Below, piece after piece: positions 8,481-16,597 of a stretch of DNA of 64,000 nt; position 1 is the stretch's first letter, and each line of letters begins with the position of its first letter. Under the pieces are notes generated by a model that was not told where the DNA came from, searched no databases, and saw nothing but the letters and a program-made list of their open reading frames with translations. Position numbers and translations under genes: made by a program. The stretch spans positions 92,550-156,549 of the forward strand of contig JAIYDN010000107.1 of NCBI GenBank assembly GCA_027487485.1, given 5' to 3'. This stretch comes from Planctomycetaceae bacterium. Its GTDB lineage: Bacteria; Planctomycetota; Planctomycetia; Pirellulales; Pirellulaceae.

Positions 8481-8649
8481 CAGCCATTGCTCTTTGTTCA
8501 GAAATCAATCGCCCTATTGGGACACTTCGTTTTTGGTTTAGCTTGAGCCAAGATGTTTAGCCGACGATGTTTTGAGTCGATCAGGCAAGAGAGTCTATCG
8601 TTCCAAGTCTCATTCAACTTTCATTCGACCGAGTTCAGCATATTACGTA

Positions 8650-9240
8650 TTACTGGACCGGCTTGCGGTAACTTTCTAACTCCGCCAACAGATCCTTCCC
8701 GCGGTTGTAGCCTCGCTCCTGGACAAGCTGGAGCAATCTCGCGGATTCTTGAATATCTTCTAAGTTAGCCTCGGACAACAAGTTTTTGATGTCAATTACA
8801 TCCTGAGGGCGGCTAATCGGGTCTACCGACAGTACTTTGAGAGCCAATAATCCAGATAGCGATGCCACAGGAATGGGAAGGTTATCAAAGACATCGATTG
8901 GCTCGGCCCCATTTACGATCTCCTGTTCGATACCCGAGGATGCAAAAAGTAGATCTACAAAAACGCTTCCCAGCGGGGCCTTGATCATCCGAACAGTGGC
9001 GATTCGTCCATGTTTAGTATGCTCAAGTAGCGTTTGCACTTGGAAACCATGGCTTGAAAGTTCACGAACGTAGTTTTCTGCCTCTTGGTCATTTTCAGCG
9101 GCAATCACTAGATCGATATCCTTTGTAAATCGCTCGATGGTTCTAAACGAAACTGCCAAGCCGCCGATCAATGCATACCCTATCCGGCTTTCCGTGAGCC
9201 AGTTGACAACCTCTCGAGTTACCTGCTCGAGTTTTTGCAT
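8650..9240 (-). CDS. Nucleotidyltransferase of AbiEii/DUF6036-like type, candidate toxin
   Basis: 196 residues. The nucleotidyltransferase signature is clear: IGYALIGGLAVSF (Gly-Gly loop, about residues 20-32) followed by RFTKDIDLVI (DxD metal-binding pair, about 38-47), and a third acidic strand at VFVDLLFA. The second half (PVASLSGLLALKVLS, RPQDVIDIKNLL) matches the helical part of AbiEii/MenT-like enzymes. It overlaps the upstream small gene by 22 bp, a layout typical of two-gene toxin-antitoxin modules. Some known relatives (MenT) modify tRNA 3-prime ends. Toxin activity here is inference; it could also be a house-keeping NTase. Confidence 0.8.
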   Translation of the reverse strand: MQKLEQVTREVVNWLTESRIGYALIGGLAVSFRTIERFTKDIDLVIAAENDQEAENYVRELSSHGFQVQTLLEHTKHGRIATVRMIKAPLGSVFVDLLFASSGIEQEIVNGAEPIDVFDNLPIPVASLSGLLALKVLSVDPISRPQDVIDIKNLLSEANLEDIQESARLLQLVQERGYNRGKDLLAELESYRKPVQ

Positions 9241-9578
9241 GACTTGAACCTCTCTATGTCTCCGATGATGCCAACTCCGTCACCCATTTCCGCGCCAGGG
9301 CGATCTTGATACCATCCTCGAACGGCTTCCTCGATTTCCGTCATTGAAATAAGCGGGTTCATCTTTTTCAACTTATAAACAAATGCACGCTCACCGAGTT
9401 CGACAAGCTCCAGGATGGTTTCAAATTTTGTCGAGGGAGTGGTCAAGGGTTGTCCCTTTTTTGCTGTTGATTGAGGCGGATAGATTAGTGGGGTGTCGGT
9501 GTCACGACAGATCTCGATGCGAGCGATCGCTGTCTTTACGAAGTTCAATGAAGCTTTGTTCTGGTTGCACTCGAGCAC
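9219..9578 (-). CDS. Small partner protein of the nucleotidyltransferase, candidate antitoxin
   Basis: 119 residues, upstream of and overlapping the nucleotidyltransferase gene by 22 bp. The central part (FETILELVELGERAFVYKLKKMNPLISMTEIEEAVRGWYQDRPGAEMGDGVG) is helical and charged and looks like a conserved small partner seen next to such enzymes; the first 45 residues are less convincing, so the real start may be internal. I cannot name a family. Its position as first gene, and the overlap, support a matched pair with the enzyme. Confidence 0.65.
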   Translation of the reverse strand: MLECNQNKASLNFVKTAIARIEICRDTDTPLIYPPQSTAKKGQPLTTPSTKFETILELVELGERAFVYKLKKMNPLISMTEIEEAVRGWYQDRPGAEMGDGVGIIGDIERFKSCKNSSR

Positions 9579-9731
9579 TCACCTAGTATAGAACAGATGT
9601 CGCACAGCGATCTTTGGCTTTAGAGAAATTTCGACATAAGGGCCCCTCGACAAGAACATGGTGGGGTACTCCACTCCTAATTCGATTTGAATCCAAAATG
9701 TCTACCCGGCTATGTTCTGAGTTTTTAGACA

Positions 9732-9778
9732 CCAGACCAGAATCCAAGCAACTGCAACGCGAAGGTAGGCCTTGGGCC
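9732..9778. repeat. Dispersed repeat (CCAG.CCAGAA...GCAACGCGAAGG), copy 2
   Basis: CCAGACCAGAATCCAAGCAA then GCAACGCGAAGG and GCCTTG, matching 8303-8350 with a few differences. It sits just upstream of the FG-GAP protein gene. Confidence 0.6.
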
Positions 9779-9839
9779 CAGATTTTCCATGGAAACAGAA
9801 TCACCTCCGGGAGGACTCAACGGTAAGAGATCCAGTACA

Positions 9840-11120
9840 ATGTTTTCGAAACCAGGCTGCCCTCTCAAGTTATGCAACTTACCCGGAAAAAACACTGTGC
9901 CGAAACTGAATCGTCTTCTAAGATCCCTCGCCTCCCTAGCTCTTATCCTTCCCATGGGATTGTCATACACCAGCCGACTTGATGCGCAAGAATCGCCCGC
10001 ATGGAAGAAGCATATCATCAATCATCGATCACCATTTGAAGCCGTCGGTGTGGCGGATTTTAATGGTGACGGAAAACTAGATGTGTTCAGCGGCGACTCG
10101 TGGTATGCCTCGCCCAATTGGACTCAGCACAAAGTTCGTGACGTACCTCGAGGTACGAACCCTCATTACTACGAAGATTTCTGCGATGCCCCGCTGGACG
10201 TCAACGGCGACAACAAAATTGACATCGTGACTTGCGCGTACTTCAGCCAAAAGATCGCTTGGGCGGAACAACCTACTGATCCGACTCTACCGTGGACGGA
10301 ACACGTTATCGATATGCCTGGCTCGATGGAAACAAGCTATCTGCTCGATCTTTATGGTGACAAAACGCCTGTGCTGATCCCGAACGTAGGAGGACAGGTC
10401 CTCTTGTACGAACTGGTTTCTAAATCTCTGAAGGTCGAATGGAAGATGCGAAAACTTGCATCCCAGGGCGCAGGGCACGGCATCGGGCATGGTGATATCA
10501 ATCGAGACGGACGCATCGATTTGATCACTCCGATGGGATGGTACGAGCAGCCCGTAGATCGCACGGATGATTGGGCGTTTCATCCCGAGTTCCAACTTGG
10601 AACGGCCAGTATTGAAATCATCGGACACGATTTTGATGGAGATGGAGATACCGATATCGCTTGGGGAATGGGGCATGATTTCGGATTGCACTGGCTGAAG
10701 CAGTCTACCGATGCAGAAGGCAAAAGGACGTGGACGAAGGAAGATATCGACATGACGTTTTCTCAAGTCCACACACTCCACTTGGCGGACTTCGATGGTG
10801 ATGGCGAGAAAGAGTTCGTTACCGGCAAACGAATCTATGCTCATGAGAGTGAACCCGGGGCTACGGCGGAGCCATGCATTTACGTTTTTAAGTTCGACCG
10901 CCAGAACTCCAAATGGCTGAGAACGGTCGTCTACCGTGGCGAGCCCGCTCCGGCTGCTCCCATGAACCCCGAGCTTCGCGACGCGCTCCAAGATTTCCGA
11001 CCTGGTTCCGCAGGTACTGGATTGCAGATGGCACTGCACGACCTGGATGCCGATGGCGATGTCGATATCGTTGCGCCAGGTAAATCGGGACTGTATTGGT
11101 TTGAAAACCCTCTTCGCTAA
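9840..11120 (+). CDS. Secreted FG-GAP/VCBS-repeat beta-propeller protein
   Basis: About 426 residues. A signal peptide (KLNRLLRSLASLALILPMG, cleavage near LDAQ) is followed by repeated calcium-binding FG-GAP motifs: VADFNGDGKLDVFSG, DVNGDNKIDIVT, DINRDGRIDLIT, DFDGDGDTDIAWG, DFDGDGEKEFVTG and DLDADGDVDIVAPG. Such propellers are extracellular and often part of carbohydrate- or surface-binding proteins; no catalytic motif is seen. ATG 9840 is used, but GTG 9897 (VPKLNRLLRS) gives the most compact signal peptide and ATG 9789 is also in frame. It lies between repeats and the second 76-bp palindrome. Confidence 0.85.
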   Translation: MFSKPGCPLKLCNLPGKNTVPKLNRLLRSLASLALILPMGLSYTSRLDAQESPAWKKHIINHRSPFEAVGVADFNGDGKLDVFSGDSWYASPNWTQHKVRDVPRGTNPHYYEDFCDAPLDVNGDNKIDIVTCAYFSQKIAWAEQPTDPTLPWTEHVIDMPGSMETSYLLDLYGDKTPVLIPNVGGQVLLYELVSKSLKVEWKMRKLASQGAGHGIGHGDINRDGRIDLITPMGWYEQPVDRTDDWAFHPEFQLGTASIEIIGHDFDGDGDTDIAWGMGHDFGLHWLKQSTDAEGKRTWTKEDIDMTFSQVHTLHLADFDGDGEKEFVTGKRIYAHESEPGATAEPCIYVFKFDRQNSKWLRTVVYRGEPAPAAPMNPELRDALQDFRPGSAGTGLQMALHDLDADGDVDIVAPGKSGLYWFENPLR

Positions 11121-11265
11121 TAGATGAGCAGTCATTAGCAATCAGACCTTTTGGGCTGCTCCGCTCTTGTTCTTCGGTCAGAATTGGGCTTAGTCGGACT
11201 TAGGCGCTTTAGGTAGAAGCGTCGCTTAGAAGTCGGGACAGTACGAACGAGAAGCCGGAAAGAAT

Positions 11266-11341
11266 CTGTCGAAAAATGAGGGTCGAAAAATTTTCGAGCC
11301 TGTCTTGCGCCAAACATTTTTCGCCCCTCATTTTTCGACAG
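11266..11341. repeat. 76-bp palindromic element, copy 2
   Basis: Same length and direction as 8405-8480. Left arm 11266-11291 and right arm 11316-11341 pair with 1 mismatch in 26; the ends are CTGTCGAAAAATGAGG and its complement. The following CAGTCATTCCACTTTGTTC resembles the flank of copy 1, so the repeated unit extends about 18 bp beyond the hairpin. Confidence 0.9.
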
Positions 11342-11411
11342 CAGTCATTCCACTTTGTTCTGGAAACTAGCAACCTTGAAGGACCGTCCACACCTGAACG
11401 GTATGGAACGA

Positions 11412-11711
11412 TTACGGTTGGCTGGTTTCGGTCTGGGCCGGGGAGTTTTCGTACTCCTTTCCATCGGATCCGGAAAAGAAAAAGAAGTAGATCGCGGCGA
11501 TGGATACCAAAACAATCACGGCCAGCGGGTATGAAGCAAAGACGAGCGCTGGTTGCAAACCTGGATGCGCATCTTCCATCGGAGGGTCGTTGCCTGTGAC
11601 GGCATCCAACACCGGACTTGTGGACGAATCCGTCGCTATGGCTTCTTTTTCCTTCAATGATCCCTCGTTCGTTCCGTACCCTGGGGGCGGTCTTTGATTC
11701 TGATTCAACAT
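11412..11711 (-). CDS. Small single-pass membrane protein, unknown
   Basis: 99 residues from ATG 11711. The N-terminal 60 residues are polar and Pro/Gly-rich (MLNQNQRPPPGYGTNEG), followed by one membrane helix (FASYPLAVIVLVSIAAIYFFFF) and a short acidic tail. The longer frame back to 11843 has a Lys/Arg/Asn-rich extension without protein character, so the internal start is preferred. No family recognised. Confidence 0.6.
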   Translation of the reverse strand: MLNQNQRPPPGYGTNEGSLKEKEAIATDSSTSPVLDAVTGNDPPMEDAHPGLQPALVFASYPLAVIVLVSIAAIYFFFFSGSDGKEYENSPAQTETSQP

Positions 11712-12112
11712 AGTATTTGGCTCATTTCTATTGAGTTGTCGGTCGTGCAACGAATTTTTTTTCACGTTCTGACCAAGTCGGCAGAAGTCATCGAACGAAG
11801 TCGAATGATTCAGACGCACCACTAGCAATCGGTGCTGCATCAACGCTCAGCCAAAGTTGTTGCAATTGCTGCGCCGCGATCCTCAGGACTAGCTTTCACC
11901 CAACCAAGTGTTTCAGCCATCGATTCAATTCTCCTCGTTGGTTTGGATCCCATTGATTTTTGTGTTGCAAAATCAAGCTCACTTACCAACCGTAGACTCT
12001 GGTCGGTCAGCGTCTAGAGTGATCCGTCAACAGCCTAGGTCTCGAAATGTTGGCGTGCTTTAGACCACTCGATATTTGATGCCGCCCCCTCCGACTTGCC
12101 CCTTAACGTTGA

Positions 12113-12619
12113 TTATCGAGGCTTGTTACCAGTTCGCGCGTTGATGCGCCCGTACGCATCTTCGGCGGCTAGCTTTGCTTGGTCCCAGGTCATGGTCGTG
12201 GCGCCCCCTTCGGCTTCCCAACGCAATTTGGCACGCGATTCTCCTTCCCTCCAGTTCAAATCGGGCTCGTAGGTTTCCCAACCGGACCGATAGGCAGGTT
12301 CATAGTCCTCGTAGGAATAATCACCGGAGTAGTAGGGTCGGTCCTCATAGGCATCGCGCCAGTAAGCAGTTTCGACGGTCGGGTCGACGTTCTCTGCAAT
12401 GGCTCTCCCTGCGTAAGCGCCCGCGACGCCACCTGCTATGGTTCCGGCAACGGTGCCGATGGGACCGGCCAAGGTTCCCGTCACTGCACCCGCAAGTGCT
12501 CCACCGAGCGCTGCACCCAATCCGGTTCCCATTGGATGTGAGCCGGGTTCGCCGGTAATTGGATCTTCATTACTCAGTTCAACGTTCGATGCAGTTGTAC
12601 CACCCGATTTAGACTTCAT
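12113..12619 (-). CDS. Glycine-zipper protein
   Basis: 168 residues from ATG 12619, which has a good ribosome binding site (TGGAG, 7 nt spacing). A glycine-zipper segment (TGLGAALGGALAGAVTGTLAG and IAGGVAGAYAGRAIAE, about residues 31-75) is followed by a Tyr/Asp/Trp-rich region (YWRDAYEDRPYYSGDYSYED) and a C-terminal helix. Gly-zipper proteins of this type are often stress-related and may insert in membranes. An in-frame start further upstream (12694) is less likely because the SD and Lys-rich start favour 12619. Confidence 0.75.
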   Translation of the reverse strand: MKSKSGGTTASNVELSNEDPITGEPGSHPMGTGLGAALGGALAGAVTGTLAGPIGTVAGTIAGGVAGAYAGRAIAENVDPTVETAYWRDAYEDRPYYSGDYSYEDYEPAYRSGWETYEPDLNWREGESRAKLRWEAEGGATTMTWDQAKLAAEDAYGRINARTGNKPR

Positions 12620-12943
12620 TTTTTTCTCCAGAGAATGCTCAATTGAAATTCGCGATTTGAAATTTGCCGCTCTCAAACCCAGTTGCAAGTCCAATGTTGC
12701 AAGTGCTGTGCCAACGCGCAGGGGCCGATGGAAGTCGTAAGCTCAAGAGGTTTGGCACCGCTTTTGCGACACCATGACGGAGGTCGGGCCTCATTCGAAT
12801 CCGCGGACTTAGATGCGCGGTATTGGTGGCGATTGGTAGTTCGATCAAAGCATGTCAGATCGTTGGGGTAAGCACCCATGGACTGAGCAGTAAGTTGTCT
12901 TGATCACTTGGCCTCTTCTCCTTTTAATGAAAGTTCACCGCAT
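12620..12943. other. Divergent intergenic region
   Basis: About 320 bp between the glycine-zipper gene and the PfpI-like gene, which point away from each other, so it should hold two promoters. I see short direct repeats near 12645-12670 (AAATTCGCGATTTGAAATTTG) but no convincing -35/-10 pair and no gene. Confidence 0.5.
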
Positions 12944-13558
12944 ATGGAAAACTTAGTGTTGTATGGAAAAACGATCGCATTCCTCGCTACAGATGGGTTC
13001 GAGCAAATTGAACTTACCGACCCATGGTCGGCAATTAAGAATGCAGGGGGAACCGTGAAGCTGGTCGCCCCTGTATTTGATGGAACGATTCGTGGCGTAC
13101 ATCACGACGTTCCGGGCGCCGAGTTTATCGTTGATGTAAACGTTTCCGATGCAAACGTGGAAGAGTACGATGCATTGGTTTTGCCAGGCGGAGTGTTCAG
13201 TCCAGACGCCTTGCGATTGGATCAGGATTCGGTCAACTTCGTAAAGTCCTTCTTTGCTGCACATAAGCCTGTCGCAGCCATATGCCATGCTCCTTGGTTG
13301 CTCATTGAAGCCGATGTTGTTGACGGCCGAAAGCTAACTTCATGGCCAAGCCTAAGGACAGACATTGTCAATGCCGGTGGCATATGGCTCAATCAAGCAT
13401 GTGTTTGCGATCAAGGGTTGATAACCAGCAGAAGCCCTGAGGATCTCACCATTTTTTGCAAAACAATCATTCTTGAATTCGCAAAGGGGATGCTGGCCTT
13501 TCAACCCGTTGATGCCCAGGCTCACCCAGACACGAGCCCAAGAGCCCTCGTTAAGTAA
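12944..13558 (+). CDS. DJ-1/PfpI-family protein (type 1 glutamine-amidotransferase-like)
   Basis: 204 residues from ATG 12944. The conserved Glu in FLATDGFEQIELTDP and the nucleophile elbow AAICHAPWLL (Cys followed by His) are those of the PfpI/YhbO group; LVLPGGVFSPDALR and DGRKLTSWPSLRTDIVNAGG are also standard. Members have been described as proteases, glyoxalases or deglycases and are induced by stress; the exact reaction is disputed in the literature. A TTG start at 12908 is possible. The next gene begins 27 bp downstream, so the two may be co-transcribed. Confidence 0.92.
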   Translation: MENLVLYGKTIAFLATDGFEQIELTDPWSAIKNAGGTVKLVAPVFDGTIRGVHHDVPGAEFIVDVNVSDANVEEYDALVLPGGVFSPDALRLDQDSVNFVKSFFAAHKPVAAICHAPWLLIEADVVDGRKLTSWPSLRTDIVNAGGIWLNQACVCDQGLITSRSPEDLTIFCKTIILEFAKGMLAFQPVDAQAHPDTSPRALVK

Positions 13559-13585
13559 AAAAGTTTTCAAAGTGGCGATCGCCTC

Positions 13586-14554
13586 ATGGGTCCGTCATGG
13601 GATAAAATGGAGAGCTTCGATTTCGTTCCTCTCGTTAGCTTGACCATGCCCAGCACAACTGCTCGACTTGCCCAGCAAGGCCTTATTCGGCCGCCCCATT
13701 TTTTGGCCGACAATGTCATGTACGAAACGATGATGGGCTCGATTGCCTATGGCGTTTCGACGGACCAGTCTGATCGCGACATTTATGGTTTCTGTGTTCC
13801 GCCGAAAGAAGCCGTGTTTCCCCATCTCGATGGTGAAATACCTGGTTTCGGCGAACCCAAGAAACGCTTCGAGCAGTTCCAAGCTTCGCACATTGATGAC
13901 TCCAGCGCTCAAGGCGGCAAAGGAGTAAAATACGACCTGACCATTTATTCCTTCGTGAAGTACATGTCTCTTTGCATGGAATGCAATCCGAACATGATTG
14001 ACTCACTTTTCACGCCTCACGAATGCGTTCTTCACATTACTCAGGTAGGCACCATGGTCCGCGAAGCGCGGCATCTGTTTTTGCACAAAGGCTGCTGGCC
14101 CAAATTCAAAGGGTACGCCTATGCACAGCTACATAAGATGCGTGGCAAAAACCCTATCGGTAAGCGGTTGGAATTGCAGAAAGAGTTTGGGTACGACGTC
14201 AAATATGCTTACCACATTGTGCGACTCCTTGGCGAGTGCGAACAAATTTTGATGGATGGCAACATAGATCTACGGCGAGATCGTGAGCACCTGAAGGCGA
14301 TTCGTCGTGGTGAAGTCCCCGAAGAAGACATCATGCACTGGGCATCAGAAAAGGAGAAGCACTTGGAGAGTCTGTATCATTCTTCAAAAATCCCCGACCA
14401 TCCCGATGTGGTTAGCATTCGGCAGCTGCTGCTCAGGTGTCTGGAGCATCACTACGGCTCGCTCGATGCCTGCGTGGTTCAAGTTGATCCGGCCGTTGCC
14501 GCATTGCGAGAGATTCGCGACATCGTAAATCGGGCTTCCAACGTCTTTCAATAA
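13586..14554 (+). CDS. RlaP-like nucleotidyltransferase (DNA polymerase beta superfamily, COG3541/YcgL type)
   Basis: 322 residues. The nucleotidyltransferase core appears in YETMMGSIAYGVS and SDQSDRDIYGF-like sequence (STDQSDRDIYGFCVPP), with Gly-Ser loop and DxD. The region KYDLTIYSFVKYMSLCMECNPNMIDSLF is the conserved second block of the RlaP family, and the rest is helical (GYAYAQLHKM, YDVKYAYHIVRLLGE). RlaP proteins are named for association with RNA ligases in RNA repair; here no RNA ligase is adjacent, so the substrate is unknown. A start at 13607 (MESFDF) is possible. It follows the PfpI-like gene by 27 bp. Confidence 0.85.
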   Translation: MGPSWDKMESFDFVPLVSLTMPSTTARLAQQGLIRPPHFLADNVMYETMMGSIAYGVSTDQSDRDIYGFCVPPKEAVFPHLDGEIPGFGEPKKRFEQFQASHIDDSSAQGGKGVKYDLTIYSFVKYMSLCMECNPNMIDSLFTPHECVLHITQVGTMVREARHLFLHKGCWPKFKGYAYAQLHKMRGKNPIGKRLELQKEFGYDVKYAYHIVRLLGECEQILMDGNIDLRRDREHLKAIRRGEVPEEDIMHWASEKEKHLESLYHSSKIPDHPDVVSIRQLLLRCLEHHYGSLDACVVQVDPAVAALREIRDIVNRASNVFQ

Positions 14555-14904
14555 TGCTGAATTGGATTCTCCGTGGTTCGTCCCGAAACGCTTCTGCAAA
14601 CTTACCAACGTGGATTTCAAGTGCTCTAAAGCATGGAAGTTTTTGCAGTCGCTCCGACAAATCCGAAGAGAAGCGGTTATGCAGAGCCAATCTGCGAGGA
14701 AAGTCAAGAAAGGCTCAGGGGGGATGGCGTTAGCGGTGACAAAGAGACGTCACTTAATCAATCGATTTTCGCAAGGTTTTTGTGGTTGGTGCGGTTTTTG
14801 CGTCAGCAGTTGGCACGATTTTTGTAGGTGAGCCGTGCTGGTGTTTTCTGCGTAAGTCATTTTGACAACGCAATTCAAACCTTTAAATCAAACGAGCCAG
14901 GAAA
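14555..14904. other. Intergenic region upstream of htrA-like gene
   Basis: 350 bp with no credible gene. There are several TTTTTG runs near 14770-14825 (ATTTTCGC, GTTTTTGTGG, GGTTTTTGCG, GATTTTTGTAGG) that give it a low-complexity look; the promoter of the HtrA gene should be here. Confidence 0.5.
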
Positions 14905-16434
14905 ATGTATCGACCTCTCGAAGCTTGGAAACTATGCGCCCTTTCGCTTTTGTTTGGGGCGCCGATTGGATATTGGTTAGCGTCTAGCCCGTCGGCCACC
15001 CACTCTCCCGTTTATGCCCAGCAAGTTACGGATGCACAGTCTGCAAAAAATGGCCTGGAGCTTTCCGCTAGCGTCGCCAGCGCGGATCAGCTTTCCAAGG
15101 TTTTCCGCGACGTGTCGAAATCGCTCAAGCCTTCCGTGGTCAGCATTAAAAACATTGTTGAGCAGCGAGTACGCGTAGGACGATCGCGAGGCAATTTGAA
15201 TTTGCCGCCCGAATGGGAGAAGCTCTTAGGCCCGCAGGTCAATGACTTTGACGGCGATTCTTCCGGTGGTGAGATCCGGCGAGGCCGCGTCGACAACGGC
15301 TTAGGCTCGGGAGTCATCGTGCGTGAAGATGGTTATATTCTAACGAACAACCATGTGGTCAAAGGTGCGAGTGTCCTTGAGGTCGTGCTCAGCGACGATC
15401 GCAAGATGGAAGCCAAAGTGATTGGAACTGACGAACGCACCGACCTTGCGGTGTTGAAGATCGACGCAACCGGACTGGTTGCTGCGAAGCTCGGCAGTTC
15501 GGGTGATATGGAAGTAGGGGACTGGGTGATCGCTATCGGCAGCCCGTTCGGTTTGGCTCAAACCGTAACGGCCGGAATCGTGAGTGCCACGAATCGGAAC
15601 GACCAAGGCATTACGCTTTACGACAATTTCATCCAGACGGATGCAGCCATCAATCCTGGAAACAGCGGCGGGCCGCTCTTAAATCTTCGGGGGGAAGTAA
15701 TCGGCATCAACACGGCGATTGCGTCGCGAAGCGGTGGATACAATGGGATTTGCTTTGCGGTCCCAAGCGATACTGCTCAGAGGATTTTAGGGGATCTGAT
15801 TTCCAAAGGACGCGTAACGCGTGGGTTCATCGGCGTGGCGCCGGAAACGCTAACGCCTGAAATCGCACAGCAATTGTCATTGCCACCGGACCTGAAGGGC
15901 GCCTTAGTAACCTCCGTCAACAAAAACACGCCAGCCGACAAAGCTGGTATTCAACGAGGGGATGTTATTACGGCGATCAACAACAAACCAGTTATCTCTG
16001 GTTCCGACATGCGGCGAGCGATTGGCGAGTCGAAACCGGGCAGCCAAGTCCGCGTCACCATTATGCGAGACAACAAACCAACCGATCTTTTGATTCAAGT
16101 CGGTGAACTGGACGAGAAGGCACTTGCTGCGTCCATGGAATCTCGCGAAATTCTTGGTATCCAAGTTGGCGAAGTTTCCGACGAAACTCGGGAAGAATTC
16201 GGCCTGGAGGCTGGTGAAGGAGTCGAAGTGAAGGGAATCAACCGCCGCAGCCCACTTGCAACCCGGATCCCACCAGGGGTCGTGATCCTGTCGGTCAACG
16301 GAAAGAAAGTCAATAATGTTGATGAATTTTCGGATGCGGTGGAACGAGCCTTGACGGACGGGTCCAGCGGGCAAATCAAAATGGTCATTCGAGATGCGGA
16401 ATCGGACAAAATGTTCCAAATTCGCATTCGATAA
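14905..16434 (+). CDS. HtrA/DegP-family serine protease with two PDZ domains
   Basis: 509 residues. A signal anchor (LCALSLLFGAPIGYWLA) places it in the periplasm. The trypsin-like domain carries the catalytic triad His150 (TNNHVV), Asp180 (DERTDLAVLK) and Ser254 (NPGNSGGPLL). Two PDZ domains follow: about residues 310-400 (FIGVAPETL, GIQRGDVITAINNKP) and about 410-509 (EILGIQVGEVSD, GVVILSVNGKKVNNVDEF). It is a quality-control protease for misfolded envelope proteins. ATG 14905 is preceded by AGGA at a proper distance, and a strong terminator follows at 16473. Confidence 0.96.
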   Translation: MYRPLEAWKLCALSLLFGAPIGYWLASSPSATHSPVYAQQVTDAQSAKNGLELSASVASADQLSKVFRDVSKSLKPSVVSIKNIVEQRVRVGRSRGNLNLPPEWEKLLGPQVNDFDGDSSGGEIRRGRVDNGLGSGVIVREDGYILTNNHVVKGASVLEVVLSDDRKMEAKVIGTDERTDLAVLKIDATGLVAAKLGSSGDMEVGDWVIAIGSPFGLAQTVTAGIVSATNRNDQGITLYDNFIQTDAAINPGNSGGPLLNLRGEVIGINTAIASRSGGYNGICFAVPSDTAQRILGDLISKGRVTRGFIGVAPETLTPEIAQQLSLPPDLKGALVTSVNKNTPADKAGIQRGDVITAINNKPVISGSDMRRAIGESKPGSQVRVTIMRDNKPTDLLIQVGELDEKALAASMESREILGIQVGEVSDETREEFGLEAGEGVEVKGINRRSPLATRIPPGVVILSVNGKKVNNVDEFSDAVERALTDGSSGQIKMVIRDAESDKMFQIRIR

Positions 16435-16472
16435 TCGAGTGTTGTTCGGCAAGAAAACCTGTTACATTACTG

Positions 16473-16515
16473 AGCGGTCGTGTTTCGCATGAAGAAACGC
16501 GACCGCTTTGTTTTT
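16473..16515 (+). terminator. Rho-independent terminator after the htrA-like gene
   Basis: AGCGGTCGTGTTTC (16473-16486) pairs with GAAACGCGACCGCT (16494-16507) through one G-T wobble, a 7-nt loop, and is followed by TTGTTTTTG. This is the cleanest intrinsic terminator in the window. Confidence 0.88.
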
Positions 16516-16597
16516 GACGATGGAAAATGCCTTAAGAATTTTCCTTCGTTTTACCTGTTTCTTTTTTATTGTGGCCACTAGTTAAGGAAGCGTTCGT

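Larger units (their letters stand above)
7885..8649. other. Repeat-rich intergenic stretch without convincing gene
   Basis: About 765 bp between divergent-looking neighbours holds members of at least four repeat families (listed separately) and no reading frame with protein character. A degenerate CCGCGGGCGCTTGCC motif lies at 8089-8104. Confidence 0.7.

Noticed and set aside
14695..14720. GAGGAAAGTC..., resembling a conserved RNase P RNA stretch
   Set aside because: The surrounding paired regions and the partner conserved blocks of RNase P RNA are absent.
14562..14831. 89-residue plus-strand frame in the gap before the htrA-like gene
   Set aside because: Composition is Cys/Trp/Lys-rich and unlike a folded protein; no ribosome binding site.
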